Shown here: in pieces, positions 37,559 to 46,702 of the stretch
How the letters are laid out: each line of letters begins with the position of its first letter
How positions within the stretch are numbered: the stretch's first letter is position 1
DNA from: Herbidospora yilanensis
GTDB taxonomy: Bacteria > Actinomycetota > Actinomycetes > Streptosporangiales > Streptosporangiaceae
Assembly (NCBI RefSeq): GCF_001570565.1
Contig: NZ_BBXE01000018.1
Coordinates: 1 to 64,000, forward strand
Length of the DNA: 64,000 nt
Direction: 5' to 3'
Program-made: the position numbers and the translations under genes
The notes under the pieces: model-generated
Seen by the model: the letters and a program-made list of their open reading frames with translations, nothing else
Databases searched by the model: none
Told to the model about the DNA's origin: nothing

Positions 37559-38362
37559 ATGGACGGAACGGCTGCCGGAGGACCCGCCGTGAACGGCGCG
37601 GCCCCCGGGATGCCGCCCACACACGGTCTGGCCGGTCTTCTGCTGCTCGCCGACTCGCGGTTGCCCGCGGGCGGCCACGCCCATTCGGGCGGCGCGGAGG
37701 AGGCCTGCCGCACCGGCGCGATCTCCGGCCCCGAGGACCTGGCGCGGTTCCTCCGGGGCCGGCTCGCGACGGCGGGCCGGGTGGCGGCGGCCCTGGCCTG
37801 GTCCGCGTGCGTGGCGGCCCATGACCCGAAATTTCCGGACATGAGGCGGCCGAACTCCCACAACACGGCTCCGGACGGGCACGCACATGCGGCCGATGCC
37901 GCCACCGCCTGGCGGCTGCTGGACGCCGAGGCCGACGCCCGGATCGCCTCTCCCGCCCAGCGGCTGGCCAGCCGCACCCAGGGCCGTCTCCTGGTCAGGA
38001 CCGCGAAACGCGTCTGGCCGTCCACGGCGCTCGGCACCCTGGCCGGGGCCGTCCCCGACGGCGCCCACCACCCGATCGCCCTCGGCGCCGCCGCCCAGGC
38101 CGCCGGGTGCACTCCGGCCCAGGCCGCCATGGCCGCCGCCTACACGTCCGTCACCGGTGCGGCCACGGCCGCGGTCAGGCTGCTGGGGCTCGACCCGGTG
38201 ACCGTGCACCGCGTCCTGGCCGAACTCCCCCTGGCGGACCTCACCGACTCGGTCATCGCCGAACAGCACGACTGGTCAGCGCTACCCGCGCACGCCGCCC
38301 CCGCTCTCGATCTGCTGGCCGAACAGCACCTACGTACGGAGGTAAGGCTCTTTGTCAGCTAA
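37559..38362 (+). CDS. ureF: Urease accessory protein UreF
   Basis: 267-residue helical accessory protein that links UreD and UreG in nickel delivery. [20 protein letters not shown] near residue 27 is the family start. [20 protein letters not shown] lies near the C-terminus. Between about residues 85 and 115 it has an extra His/Pro/Asn-rich segment ([20 protein letters not shown]), which makes it longer than typical UreF (about 225-240). Overlaps ureG by 11 bp. Confidence 0.92.
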   Translation: MDGTAAGGPAVNGAAPGMPPTHGLAGLLLLADSRLPAGGHAHSGGAEEACRTGAISGPEDLARFLRGRLATAGRVAAALAWSACVAAHDPKFPDMRRPNSHNTAPDGHAHAADAATAWRLLDAEADARIASPAQRLASRTQGRLLVRTAKRVWPSTALGTLAGAVPDGAHHPIALGAAAQAAGCTPAQAAMAAAYTSVTGAATAAVRLLGLDPVTVHRVLAELPLADLTDSVIAEQHDWSALPAHAAPALDLLAEQHLRTEVRLFVS

Positions 38363-39029
38363 CCACGATGACCACCACGACGCGCCCGACGGGCACGGCC
38401 GGGCGCTGCGCCTGGGCATCGGCGGCCCGGTCGGGAGCGGCAAGACCGCTCTCACCGCGGCGCTCTGCCGGAGCCTCGGCCCGTCGCTGCGCCTGGGCGT
38501 GGTGACGAACGACATCTACACGACCGAGGACGCCGACTTCCTGCGCAGAGCCGGCGTCATCGACCCCGACCGGATCATGGCCGTGCAGACGGGCTGCTGC
38601 CCGCACACCGCGATCCGCGACGACATCGCCGCCAACGTCGACGCCGTCGAGACCCTGGAGGAGCGCTTCGGCCCCCTCGACCTGGTCATCGTCGAGTCGG
38701 GCGGCGACAACCTGACCGCGACGTTCAGCCGGGGCCTGGCCGACCGCCAGATCTTCGTCCTGGACGTCTCCGGCGGCGACAAGGTCCCCCGCAAGGGCGG
38801 CCCCGGCGTCACGTCGGCCGACCTGCTGGTCGTCAACAAGACCGACCTGGCCCCGATGGTCGGCGCCGACCTCACGGTCATGTCCCGCGACGCGGCGGCC
38901 GTCCGGGAGGGCAAGCCGGTGTTGTTCACCTCGATCCGCGAGGACAGGGGTGCCCATTCGGTCGCCGAATGGGTCGCCGGCATCGTCGAGTCGTGGCGGC
39001 ACCAGCACTCCCACAGCCACCTGTCATGA
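38352..39029 (+). CDS. ureG: Urease accessory GTPase UreG
   Basis: 225-residue SIMIBI GTPase powering nickel insertion. P-loop [32 protein letters not shown], metal-binding [13 protein letters not shown] (CPH), [26 protein letters not shown]. His-rich ends ([13 protein letters not shown] and [10 protein letters not shown]) are probable nickel-storage tails. The TTG start at 38352 has GGAGG upstream and lies inside ureF. Overlaps ureD by ATGA. Confidence 0.96.
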   Translation: MSANHDDHHDAPDGHGRALRLGIGGPVGSGKTALTAALCRSLGPSLRLGVVTNDIYTTEDADFLRRAGVIDPDRIMAVQTGCCPHTAIRDDIAANVDAVETLEERFGPLDLVIVESGGDNLTATFSRGLADRQIFVLDVSGGDKVPRKGGPGVTSADLLVVNKTDLAPMVGADLTVMSRDAAAVREGKPVLFTSIREDRGAHSVAEWVAGIVESWRHQHSHSHLS

Positions 39030-39832
39030 CGAAAGCGCTGGTCCGGGCCCGTGCGATCCTCCGCACGGGCCTGGACGACCGGGGCCTCACCCGCATCGAG
39101 ACCATGCGCTCCGACCCGCCCCTGACCCTGCGCCAGACCGCGCCGGGCGAGATCCATCTCGTCTCCACGGGCGCCGGCCCGCTGGGCGGCGACCACCTCC
39201 GCCTCGACATCGAGGTCGCCGAGGGCACCTCCCTGACGGTCCGCTCCATCGCGAGCACGCTGGTGCTGCCCGGCACCGGCCGCTCCCTGATGGAGATCCA
39301 CGTCGACGTGGCCTCCGGCGCCACCCTCGTCTTCGCCCCCGAGCCGACGGTCCTGGCGGCCGGCTGCGACCACCGGATGACCACGACCATCGCACTGGCC
39401 CCGGACGCGTCCCTCTTCTGGCGCGAGGAGATCGTCTTCGGCCGCCACGGCGAGCGGCCCGGCCGCTGCCACTCCCGCTTCGACGCGACGGTCGGCGGCC
39501 GCCCCCTGCTCCGCCAGGAGTTCGTCGTGGGCGACCCGGAATCCGACGGCAGCCCAGCGGTGTTCGGTACGGCCCGCTGCGTCGGCAGCACCCTCATCAC
39601 GACCGAAACCCCGGCGGACGAGCCGAAAAGCGACCCCAGGGAGGCGGAAGTCGCCGAAGGGGTCGCCGTGCTCCCGCTGGCCGGTCCCGGCACTCTCGTC
39701 TCGGCGCTCGCCGCCGACGCCGTCGAACTCCGCGCCCGGCTCTCCTGGGGAGAGAGCCGCGTGTCCATTCAGGCAGATTCGCCAGCGCGAGCCACCGTCG
39801 GCCTCCGGCCGCCGGCGTCTCGCTTCCCCTAG
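39026..39832 (+). CDS. ureD: Urease accessory protein UreD
   Basis: 268-residue UreD/UreH scaffold that binds the apo-urease. [40 protein letters not shown] and [20 protein letters not shown] are recognisable. The start [10 protein letters not shown] is set by the ATGA overlap with ureG; in-frame sequence upstream lies inside ureG. Last gene of the urease operon; sequence is less conserved than its neighbours, as usual for UreD. Confidence 0.92.
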   Translation: MTKALVRARAILRTGLDDRGLTRIETMRSDPPLTLRQTAPGEIHLVSTGAGPLGGDHLRLDIEVAEGTSLTVRSIASTLVLPGTGRSLMEIHVDVASGATLVFAPEPTVLAAGCDHRMTTTIALAPDASLFWREEIVFGRHGERPGRCHSRFDATVGGRPLLRQEFVVGDPESDGSPAVFGTARCVGSTLITTETPADEPKSDPREAEVAEGVAVLPLAGPGTLVSALAADAVELRARLSWGESRVSIQADSPARATVGLRPPASRFP

Positions 39833-39841
39833 GGTGGAGAG

Positions 39842-40321
39842 GTGGCAACCGCACATCCCTCCAGACCGGATCGAAGCGGGACAAGCGCCTTATTGGGCGT
39901 GGCCGTCGTCGCCGCCGGGCTCGCCCTCGCCGTCACCGGTGTGCTGCCCTGGGCCGGAATAAGCGCCACCTTCGGGGTCGTCAACGCCGACCTGACCTCC
40001 GTCCACGGAACCGAAGACGGGGCCGGATGGTGGGTGATGGGGTCGGGCGTCGTCGCCGCCGGGCTGGGCGCGCTGGGCATCTCGCGCAGCCGGATCATCA
40101 CCGGCCTGGCCATCCTGCCGGGCGCGGTCGCGGCGTTCTCGCTGGCCATGTTCCTGACCAGGCCCCATGGGTTCGACCGGCTCACGATGGCCATCCCCGG
40201 CCTGGTCAGGGTCGAACCCGTGATCCTCTACGGCTGGTGGGCCGGCCTGGGCGCCTCGATCGTGCTCGCCGCGCTGGCCTGCGTGGCGCTCATGAGGCGC
40301 CGCCCGCCGGATCAGTCGTAG
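39842..40321 (+). CDS. Small tetraspan membrane protein, unknown
   Basis: 159-residue protein with about four hydrophobic segments (near residues 17-38, 65-82, 86-105, 131-150) and a short basic C-terminus. Extracytoplasmic loops contain GTEDGAGWWVMG and RPHGFDRLTMAIPG. Starts at GTG 39842 with GGAGAG upstream, only 9 bp after ureD, so it may be read with the urease operon. No family recognised. The 3' end overlaps era by 10 bp, convergent. Confidence 0.7.
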   Translation: MATAHPSRPDRSGTSALLGVAVVAAGLALAVTGVLPWAGISATFGVVNADLTSVHGTEDGAGWWVMGSGVVAAGLGALGISRSRIITGLAILPGAVAAFSLAMFLTRPHGFDRLTMAIPGLVRVEPVILYGWWAGLGASIVLAALACVALMRRRPPDQS

Positions 40322-41226
40322 AAGCCGAGCCGGCGCAACTGCTTCGGGTCGCGCTGCCACTCCTTGGCGACCTTGACCCGCAGGTCGAGGTAGACGCGGC
40401 TGCCGAGCAGCGCCTCGATCTGCTTGCGGGCCCTGCTCCCCACGTCTTTCAGCCGCGAGCCGCCGGGACCGATGACGATGGCCTTCTGCGAGTCGCGTTC
40501 GACGAACATGAAGGCGTACACGTCGAGCAGGTCGTCGCGCCCCTCACGGGGGCCCATCTCCTCGACGACCACCGCGATCGAGTGGGGCAGCTCGTCGCGC
40601 ACGCCCTCCAGGGCCGCCTCGCGGATCAGCTCGGCGACCAGCACCTGCTCGGGCTCGTCGGTCAGCTCGCCGCCGGCGTAGAGGGGCGGCGACTCGGGCA
40701 GGCGCTCGATCAGCAGGTCGGCCAGCACGTCGAGCTGGTCGTCGCCCTTCGCCGACACCGGCACGATCTCGGCGAACTCGGCGAGCTGCGACACGGCGAG
40801 CAGCTGCTTGGCGACCTCCTCGCGGGAGGCCAGGTCACACTTGGTGACCACCGCGACCACGGGCGTCTTCTTGACCGCGCCGAGCTTCTCGGCGATGAAC
40901 CGGTCGCCCTTCCCGATGGGCTCGTTGGCCGGGACGCAGAACCCCAGCACGTCGACCTCGGTCAGCGTGGAGAGCACCAGGCTGTCGAGCCGCTCCCCCA
41001 GGAGGGTGCGGGGCCGGTGGAGGCCGGGGGTGTCGACGATGACGAGCTGCGCGTCGGGCCGGTGGACGATGCCGCGGATCACCCGCCGGGTGGTCTGAGG
41101 CTTGGAGGAGGTGATCGCGACCTTGGTGCCGACCAGGGCGTTCATCAAGGTCGACTTGCCCACGTTGGGCCGCCCCACGAACGCGGCGAACCCCGCGCGG
41201 AACTCAGACGCCGACCGATCAGACAT
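40312..41226 (-). CDS. era: GTPase Era
   Basis: 304-residue ribosome-assembly GTPase that binds the 3' end of 16S rRNA. G1 VGRPNVGKSTLMNALVG, G2 region SKPQTTRRVIRGI, G3 VDTPGLHRPR, G4 TKCDL; C-terminal KH domain with AIVIGPGGSRLKDVG and the final VKVAKEWQRDPKQLRRLGF. Normal length. The ATG overlaps the upstream cytidine-deaminase-like gene by 8 bp. Confidence 0.97.
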   Translation of the reverse strand: MSDRSASEFRAGFAAFVGRPNVGKSTLMNALVGTKVAITSSKPQTTRRVIRGIVHRPDAQLVIVDTPGLHRPRTLLGERLDSLVLSTLTEVDVLGFCVPANEPIGKGDRFIAEKLGAVKKTPVVAVVTKCDLASREEVAKQLLAVSQLAEFAEIVPVSAKGDDQLDVLADLLIERLPESPPLYAGGELTDEPEQVLVAELIREAALEGVRDELPHSIAVVVEEMGPREGRDDLLDVYAFMFVERDSQKAIVIGPGGSRLKDVGSRARKQIEALLGSRVYLDLRVKVAKEWQRDPKQLRRLGFYD

Positions 41227-41548
41227 AACGGCCCTTCAGCGAGCCGTCGGCGCCCGCGTGGAACAGGATGGCGTTGCCCAGGTCCTCCACCGCCGACAGG
41301 TCTTCCCGGGCGGGCTCCTCGGCGTCGTTGACGAGCGCCGCGGCCTCCAGGCCCTGGGCCCCGCTCGACACCGCCGTCGCCACCGCGACCTGCACGGCGG
41401 TCAGCCGCAGCGAGGGCAGGTTCACGTCGGTCGCGACATAGGTCCGGCCGGTCTCGTCACGGACGGCGGCGCCTTCGGCGGTGCCGTTCCTGGCCCTGGC
41501 CGACCGCGCCAGGGTGAGGATCTTTTGGTCTTCAGGGTCGAGCGTCAC
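41219..41548 (-). CDS. Cytidine-deaminase-like protein lacking catalytic residues
   Basis: 109-residue actinobacterial family often labelled cytidine deaminase (LDPEDQKILTLARSARARNG, GAAVRDETGRTYVATDVNL, LRLTAVQVAVATAVSSG). The zinc-binding HAE/CAE and PCxxC motifs of true deaminases are absent, so catalysis is unlikely. Coupled to era (8-bp overlap) and to the lipoprotein gene upstream (ATGA). The conserved link to era hints at a ribosome-related role, unproven. Confidence 0.8.
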   Translation of the reverse strand: MTLDPEDQKILTLARSARARNGTAEGAAVRDETGRTYVATDVNLPSLRLTAVQVAVATAVSSGAQGLEAAALVNDAEEPAREDLSAVEDLGNAILFHAGADGSLKGRYV

Positions 41549-42201
41549 AGGTCAAGGGTAGCGACCTTGCGGGACACCAATCGGGCCAGTTCCTCGGTCG
41601 TGCGGGCGTCGGCGCCGCTCATGCCGGCGTTCACCAGGCCGATCACCGCCCCGCCCTGCCGGGCCACGATCAGGTGCATCTCGTAGGGATAGCCGCCGAC
41701 CCGCCCGACCAGGCGGCGCGCGACGCCGCCGCCTACGAGCACCTTCTCCGAGACCGCGAGCGGGGCCACCGTCAGCCGGTTGACCTCGCCGGGGGCCTGG
41801 TCGCGGGCCGTGGTGCAGGCGCGGGAGGCCTTGGCCAGGGCGTCCATCTGCTCGGCGGCCTCGCGGGAGCCGTAGAGGGCGAGTGAGACGGCGGCCGTCT
41901 GGCCGACGCCCTCGCCCAGGTAGCTGGCGGTGGTGGCGGCGGTCAGGCCCTTGCGGGCGGGCCGGCCGGCCATCAGGTTGAACAGGCGGCGGCACTCCTG
42001 CACGACCGGCTTGAACGGTTCCTCCCAGCCGGGCCGCGACCGGGTCGCGAAACCGCGCGGGATCTCGTCGAGATCGGCGAACAGCGCCTTGATCTTGAGC
42101 GCCTGCGGGGTGGAGCGGACGTCGCCGACGGGGGCCGAGCCGCACCCGGCGACGGCGGCGGCGAGCAGACAGCAGGCGATGGTCAGTCTCGCCACGCGCA
42201 T
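41545..42201 (-). CDS. Predicted lipoprotein
   Basis: 218-residue exported protein with a lipoprotein signal (TIACCLLAAAVAGCGS, lipidated Cys near 20). The mature part resembles PknH-sensor-like or LpqN-type extracytoplasmic domains in size, but no family is certain. It contains YGSREAAEQMDALAKASRAC and a C-terminal GGAVIGLVNAGMSGADARTT. ATGA overlap with the downstream gene puts it first in the era operon here, which is not usual for the backbone. Confidence 0.75.
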   Translation of the reverse strand: MRVARLTIACCLLAAAVAGCGSAPVGDVRSTPQALKIKALFADLDEIPRGFATRSRPGWEEPFKPVVQECRRLFNLMAGRPARKGLTAATTASYLGEGVGQTAAVSLALYGSREAAEQMDALAKASRACTTARDQAPGEVNRLTVAPLAVSEKVLVGGGVARRLVGRVGGYPYEMHLIVARQGGAVIGLVNAGMSGADARTTEELARLVSRKVATLDL

Positions 42202-42259
42202 TTTCAGGTCCCCCCGTCGACATCCCCCGGGCTACATTCCCGAATGGCGACGGGCCTAA

Positions 42260-42301
42260 AAACATCATTAGGGGGCTCTCGCCGGACGAGAGCCCCCTAA
42301 T
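42260..42301 (-). terminator. Strong hairpin terminator with no assigned gene
   Basis: ATTAGGGGGCTCTCG (42267-42281), loop CCGGA, CGAGAGCCCCCTAAT (42287-42301): a perfect 15-bp stem. In the minus direction it is followed by GATGTTTTTAGG, a T-tract. Yet no recognised minus-strand gene lies upstream of it; it sits between genes diverging at 42201 and 42505. Confidence 0.75.
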
Positions 42302-42504
42302 CGATGATCCCCCTCAGATCAGCCGGTGCGCCGCGAACCCCTCCCGGCGCACCGATCGACCCCTTGTTCGGCGCCCCGAACCCCTCCCGGACGCCTTGAG
42401 GAAAGAATGCCGGAGATGACTTGCAAGTCGCTTAAAGAACGCTTGCGGAGAAACTCCCTGTCGGATGCAAGACACACCCAAGCAGCTGAGAGCATTCTTG
42501 GCAC
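42302..42504 (-). ncRNA. Possible small transcript ending at the orphan terminator
   Basis: This lower-GC intergenic stretch would be transcribed leftwards into the terminator at 42301. A 65-codon minus frame (42314-42511) spans it, but its third positions lack the genome's G/C bias, so a non-coding RNA is more likely than a peptide. An ACTTGCAAGT palindrome lies at 42419-42428. No family or promoter identified; apart from this the 303-bp gap holds nothing recognisable. Confidence 0.3.
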
Positions 42505-42894
42505 GTGACAACCGCGCTCGCCCACCACCGACGCCTCTTGCAGGAGTACGTCGGCAGCGCCCGGCTCATGTCCCTGTCCGCCGTCGACGGCGATGGGGCA
42601 CCGGCGCTCCTCCCCCTGCCCTTCCACGCGGCCTTCGGCCCCGACCGGCTCCTGTTCATCGCCCACCGCGACCGCCCGCTGGTGGCCGGCCTGGCCGTTC
42701 GACCGAAGGTGGCGGGCTCGATCATCGCCGGAGAGGGGCGCGGCGTGACCTTCGCGGGCCTGGCCACCGCCGCCGAGTCACCCGACCCGGTCAGGCTGGC
42801 CCCGGGCGAGCGGCTCTACCGGATCGACGTCACCGAGTGGTTACTCTTCGACGAGCACGCCTACGAGTACCGCGTCCACCCGATCAGGACGTAG
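42505..42894 (+). CDS. PNPOx-like FMN/F420 split-barrel protein
   Basis: 129-residue protein of the pyridoxamine-5'-phosphate-oxidase-like fold: LMSLSAVDGDGAPALLPLPF, RDRPLVAGLAVRPKVAGSII, a C-terminal strand set ending YRVHPIRT. Such proteins bind FMN, F420 or heme. GTG 42505 is the start. No partner gene; probably monocistronic. Confidence 0.65.
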   Translation: MTTALAHHRRLLQEYVGSARLMSLSAVDGDGAPALLPLPFHAAFGPDRLLFIAHRDRPLVAGLAVRPKVAGSIIAGEGRGVTFAGLATAAESPDPVRLAPGERLYRIDVTEWLLFDEHAYEYRVHPIRT

Positions 42895-42990
42895 GAACCC
42901 GCCGATTCACGGCTGATACCCGGCTGAGGCGGGGCGGCCGTCCGGTCCGCGTATTCTGCATCGGACCTGTTCGCGCGTCATTGGAGATCG

Positions 42991-43653
42991 ATGTCGGTTT
43001 CGGTGCTCCTGGTCGAGGACGACGAGGTGATCCGCAGAAGCGTCGGCATGGCTTTGGAGCGCTACGGCTACCGCGTCGCCTCGGCGGCCGACGGCCTGAC
43101 CGGCCTGGAGCGGTTCCGATCCGGCGGCCACGACCTCCTGCTGCTCGACGTGATGCTGCCCGGCCTCGACGGCATCGGACTGTGCCGCCGGGTCCGCGAG
43201 ACCAGCCTGGTCCCGATCCTGATGATGTCGGCGCGCGGCGACGCCCTGGACGTGGTGTCCGGGCTGGAGGCCGGGGCCGACGACTACGTGGTCAAGCCCG
43301 CCGACACCTCCGTGCTGGTGGCCAGGATCCGGGCACTGCTGCGCCGGGCCACGCCCGCCCCCGGCACCCCCCGTCTCGTCTTCGGCGACCTGACCGTCGA
43401 CCCCGAGGCGCTGGAGGTGTACGTCGCGGGCGAGCGGATCTCCCTGGCGCCCACCGAGTTGCGGCTGCTGCTGGAGTTCGCCGCCAATCCCGGCATCGTC
43501 CTGGACCGTCAGACGCTCCTGCGCGACGTCTGGGACTACGGCTGGGACGGCGACAGCCGGGTCGTCGACCTGTGCGTCCAGCGGCTGCGCAGGAAGATCG
43601 GCGCCGACCGGGTCGAGACGGTCCGCGGGTTCGGCTACAAGCTGCGGCGCTGA
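42991..43653 (+). CDS. OmpR-family response regulator (VanR/CseB-like)
   Basis: 220-residue regulator. The receiver domain has VLLVEDDEVIRRSVGMALE (acidic pocket), LLLLDVMLPGLDG with phospho-acceptor Asp53, MMSARGDALD and DDYVVKPAD (Lys). The C-terminal winged helix has APTELRLLLEFAANPGIVLD and VVDLCVQRLRRKIG. The KPAD in place of KPF is slightly unusual. Followed one base later by its histidine kinase and then a VanY-like gene. Confidence 0.93.
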   Translation: MSVSVLLVEDDEVIRRSVGMALERYGYRVASAADGLTGLERFRSGGHDLLLLDVMLPGLDGIGLCRRVRETSLVPILMMSARGDALDVVSGLEAGADDYVVKPADTSVLVARIRALLRRATPAPGTPRLVFGDLTVDPEALEVYVAGERISLAPTELRLLLEFAANPGIVLDRQTLLRDVWDYGWDGDSRVVDLCVQRLRRKIGADRVETVRGFGYKLRR

Positions 43654-43654
43654 G

Positions 43655-44812
43655 ATGTCCCCCTGGAGATCCCTGCGCTGGCAGATCGCCGCCCTGGTCG
43701 CCGTGGCGTCCGGCGTGGTGGCGCTGGCCGTCGGCCTCCTGGTCCACCGGAGCACCTTCGACCGCTCACTGAACCTCGGCAGAGACCGGGCCCTGACCGC
43801 CCTGATGGCCGACCCGGCCGACCCGGGCCCGCTCCCGGCCGCGCTGGCCGCCCAGATCGGCGGGCCGGACACCTACGTCACCTGGTACGACGACCGCGAC
43901 CCCGACGTCCCGTGGATGTGGGCGGCCACCACCGCCAAGGCCGTCAGGATCGACATGGGCGGGGAGCTCCGCAACCTGCGCGCCCTCGACCGCCACATCG
44001 TGCTCGCTTCGCTGGGCGTCCTGGGCCTGGTGGTGCCGCTGGCGGCGCTGGCCGCCGAACTGCCCAACCACCGCCTCAGGCGGGTCGCCCGCACCGCCCG
44101 CCGCGTCGCCGACGGCGACCTGGAGGCCCGCACCTCGGCCGGACGCGGCGGCGACGAGATCACCGGCATCGCCGCCGCCGTCGACACGATGGCCGCGGCC
44201 CTGCACGACCGCCTGCGCACCGAGCAGCGGTTCACCGCCGACGTCGCCCACGAGCTGCGCACCCCGCTGACGGGCCTGGTCACCTCGGCCGAGCTCCTGC
44301 CCGAGGGGGAGGCGACCGACCTGGTGCGCGACCGGGTCCGCGTCCTGCGCACCCTCGTGGAGAACCTGCTGGAGATCTCCCGCCTGGACGCGGGCGCCGA
44401 ATCCGCCGACCGGGTGGAGGTTCCGCTGGGCCGCTTCGCCGGCGACTGCGTGCACCGCACGGGCCTGGCGGCCGAGGTGACCGTGCACGGCGACCCGATC
44501 GCCGTGACCGACCCCCGCCGCCTCGACCGCATCCTCGCCAACCTGGTCGTCAACGCCCACCGCCACGGGAGGGCCCCGGTCGAGGTGCGTGTGGCGGGCA
44601 CGACGATCACCGTCCGCGACCACGGGCCCGGTTTTCCCGCCTCGCTGCTCGCGGAGGGGCCGCGACGGTTCCGGACCGGGGCGAGCGAGCGCGGCCGAGG
44701 GCACGGCCTGGGGCTGACCATCGCCGCCGGGCAGGCCCGGGTCATCGGCGCCCGGCTCGGGTTCGCCAACGCTCCGGAGGGCGGCGCGGTCGCCACCGTG
44801 CGACTGAACTGA
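43655..44812 (+). CDS. Sensor histidine kinase (VanS/CseC-like)
   Basis: 385-residue membrane kinase. TM1 at residues 9-28, an extracytoplasmic sensor of about 80 residues (TYVTWYDDRDPDVPWMW), TM2 about 113-132, HAMP (RVARTARRVADGDLEART), H-box FTADVAHELRTPL with His199, N-box NLVVNAHRHG, G-boxes DHGPGFP and RGHGLGLTIA. Complete. Start ATG 43655 directly after the regulator stop (TGAGATG). The Trp/Asp-rich sensor could bind a wall precursor or antibiotic; unknown. Confidence 0.93.
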   Translation: MSPWRSLRWQIAALVAVASGVVALAVGLLVHRSTFDRSLNLGRDRALTALMADPADPGPLPAALAAQIGGPDTYVTWYDDRDPDVPWMWAATTAKAVRIDMGGELRNLRALDRHIVLASLGVLGLVVPLAALAAELPNHRLRRVARTARRVADGDLEARTSAGRGGDEITGIAAAVDTMAAALHDRLRTEQRFTADVAHELRTPLTGLVTSAELLPEGEATDLVRDRVRVLRTLVENLLEISRLDAGAESADRVEVPLGRFAGDCVHRTGLAAEVTVHGDPIAVTDPRRLDRILANLVVNAHRHGRAPVEVRVAGTTITVRDHGPGFPASLLAEGPRRFRTGASERGRGHGLGLTIAAGQARVIGARLGFANAPEGGAVATVRLN

Positions 44813-44917
44813 TACACGGCCGAGCGACCGCCGAAACGCGGCCCCCGCGGGACTGACACCTGCGCCGACCAGCCTGAACGCATCCACCCGATGCCGATCA
44901 GGAACGGACGTTCACCC

Positions 44918-45424
44918 ATGCGCCGCCGACTGGTGCCCCTGCTGCTCATTCTCACGACCGCCTGCGTGGCCCTGCCGGACGACCCGGTCGGCGTGGCGGA
45001 CGGCTTCGTGGCCGACGGAGCGCACATCTCCCCGTTCGACACGGAGTTGCCCGCGATCACGAACCTGGACCCCGCCCTGCTGCGGGCCGTGCGCTCGGCC
45101 GCCCGCGACGCCGCCGCCGACGGCGTCCCGCTGTTCCTCACCACCGCCTGGCGCAGCGAGCGCTACCAGCGGAAGCTGTACGACGAGGCGATCACCGAGT
45201 ATGGGAGCGAGCAGGAGGCCCGCCGCTTCGTCAGCACCCCCGACCGCTCCCGTCACGTCACCGGCGACGCCGTCGACGTCGGCCCCACCGACGCCGACGA
45301 CTGGCTCAACCGGCACGGCGCCGGGTACGGCCTCTGCCAGACGTACACGAACGAGATCTGGCACTTCGAACTGGCCACCGAGCCGGGCGGCGACTGCCCT
45401 CCGATGCGGCCGGACGCGTCGTGA
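44918..45424 (+). CDS. VanY-like D-Ala-D-Ala carboxypeptidase, exported
   Basis: 168-residue zinc peptidase of the M15/VanY type. The N-terminal signal MRRRLVPLLLILTTAC suggests a lipoprotein or exported enzyme. Metal site: SRHVTGDAVDVG (His, Asp) and EIWHFEL (His and the catalytic Glu before it); TTAWRSERYQRKLYDE precedes it. ATG 44918 gives a clean signal peptide; ATG 44891 would add nine residues without a Shine-Dalgarno. It trims terminal D-Ala from peptidoglycan stems and follows the two-component genes. Confidence 0.88.
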   Translation: MRRRLVPLLLILTTACVALPDDPVGVADGFVADGAHISPFDTELPAITNLDPALLRAVRSAARDAAADGVPLFLTTAWRSERYQRKLYDEAITEYGSEQEARRFVSTPDRSRHVTGDAVDVGPTDADDWLNRHGAGYGLCQTYTNEIWHFELATEPGGDCPPMRPDAS

Positions 45425-45425
45425 G

Positions 45426-46697
45426 TCAGTGCCGCGCGACCGCGTCGTCGTCGACGCGCCGGACCACCACCGTGCTGATGCGGTTGCGGCGTCCCGCGAG
45501 TTCGTCGGCCCTCAGCCGCAGCCCGGCCACCGTCGCCTCGGAGCCCGCGATCGGCACGCGGCCGAGCGCGTGGGCCAGCAGGCCGCCCACGGTGTCGACG
45601 TCCTCCGACTCGATCTCGGTGTCGAACAGCTCCTCCAGCTCCCACACCGGCAGCCGGGCGGTGACCCGGACGGCGCCGTCGTCGAGGTGCTCGACGCGGG
45701 GGGCCTCCTGGTCGTATTCGTCGGCGATCTCGCCGACGATCTCCTCGATGACGTCCTCGATCGTGACCAGCCCGGCGGTGCCGCCGTATTCGTCGATCAC
45801 GATCGCCAGGTGGATCTGCCGGGCCTGCATGTCGCGCAGCAGGTCGTCGATGGGCTTGCTCTCCGGGACGTAGGTCGCCGGGCGCATCAGCTCCTCGACC
45901 GCGCCCTCGTCGTCGCCGGTCTCCTGGATGCGGCGGACGATGTCTTTCAGGTAGGCGATGCCGATGACGTCGTCCTCGTTCTCGCCCGTCACCGGGACCC
46001 GGGAGAAGCCGCTGCGCAGCGCCAGCGACAGCGCCTGTTCGAGGGTCTTGTGGCGTTCGATGAAGACCATGTCGGTGCGGGGCACCATGACCTCGCGCAC
46101 CAGCGTGTCGCCCAGCTCGAACACCGAGTGGATCATCTCGCGCTCGTCGGGCTCGATGACCCGCCGCTCCTCGGCCAGGTCGACCAGGTCGCGCAGCTCG
46201 GCCTCGGAGGTGAACGGCCCCTCGCGGAAGCCCTTGCCGGGCGTGACCGCGTTGCCGAGCAGGATCAGCAGCGTCGGCAGCGGCCCGAAGATCCGGGTCA
46301 GCCCGTAGACGACGGGCGCGCTGGCCAGCGCGATCGGCTCGGCGTGCTGGCGCCCGAGTGTGCGCGGGGAGACGCCGACGATGACGTAGGCGATGACGAT
46401 CATGGCCCCGGCCGCCGCCGTGTAGGCCTGGCCCGTGTCGCCCAGCCAGTCGATGAACAGCAGCGTCGCGATCACGGTCGCGCCGAGCTCGCAGCTCATC
46501 CGCAGGAGCAGCAGCAGGTTCAGGTAGCGCGGGGGGTCGGCCACGATGGCCTGGAGGCGGTTCGCGCCGCGGCGCCCGTCTTTGACGAACTCCTCGGCGC
46601 GCACACGCGAGATCCGGGTGAGCGCCGTCTCCGCGCTCGCGAGCAGGCCGCCGCCGATGATGAGGGCGACGGCCGAGATCAACCAGCCGTTACTCAT
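45426..46697 (-). CDS. CNNM/CorC-HlyC family transporter
   Basis: 423-residue membrane protein: DUF21 helices at residues 5-170 (ISAVALIIGGGLLASAETAL, IVGVSPRTLGRQHAEPIALA), then two CBS domains (VREVMVPRTDMVFIERHKTL; IVIDEYGGTAGLVTIEDVIE) and a CorC/HlyC C-terminal domain. The family is linked to Mg2+ or Co2+ efflux. Follows ybeY with a 5-bp gap, the conserved actinobacterial order. Confidence 0.93.
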   Translation of the reverse strand: MSNGWLISAVALIIGGGLLASAETALTRISRVRAEEFVKDGRRGANRLQAIVADPPRYLNLLLLLRMSCELGATVIATLLFIDWLGDTGQAYTAAAGAMIVIAYVIVGVSPRTLGRQHAEPIALASAPVVYGLTRIFGPLPTLLILLGNAVTPGKGFREGPFTSEAELRDLVDLAEERRVIEPDEREMIHSVFELGDTLVREVMVPRTDMVFIERHKTLEQALSLALRSGFSRVPVTGENEDDVIGIAYLKDIVRRIQETGDDEGAVEELMRPATYVPESKPIDDLLRDMQARQIHLAIVIDEYGGTAGLVTIEDVIEEIVGEIADEYDQEAPRVEHLDDGAVRVTARLPVWELEELFDTEIESEDVDTVGGLLAHALGRVPIAGSEATVAGLRLRADELAGRRNRISTVVVRRVDDDAVARH

Positions 46698-46702
46698 GGT
46701 TC

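Noticed and set aside
42314-42511. 65-codon minus ORF ending near the orphan terminator
   Set aside because: TTG start, third-position bases lack the genome's G/C bias and no similarity to a known family; treated as possible non-coding RNA.
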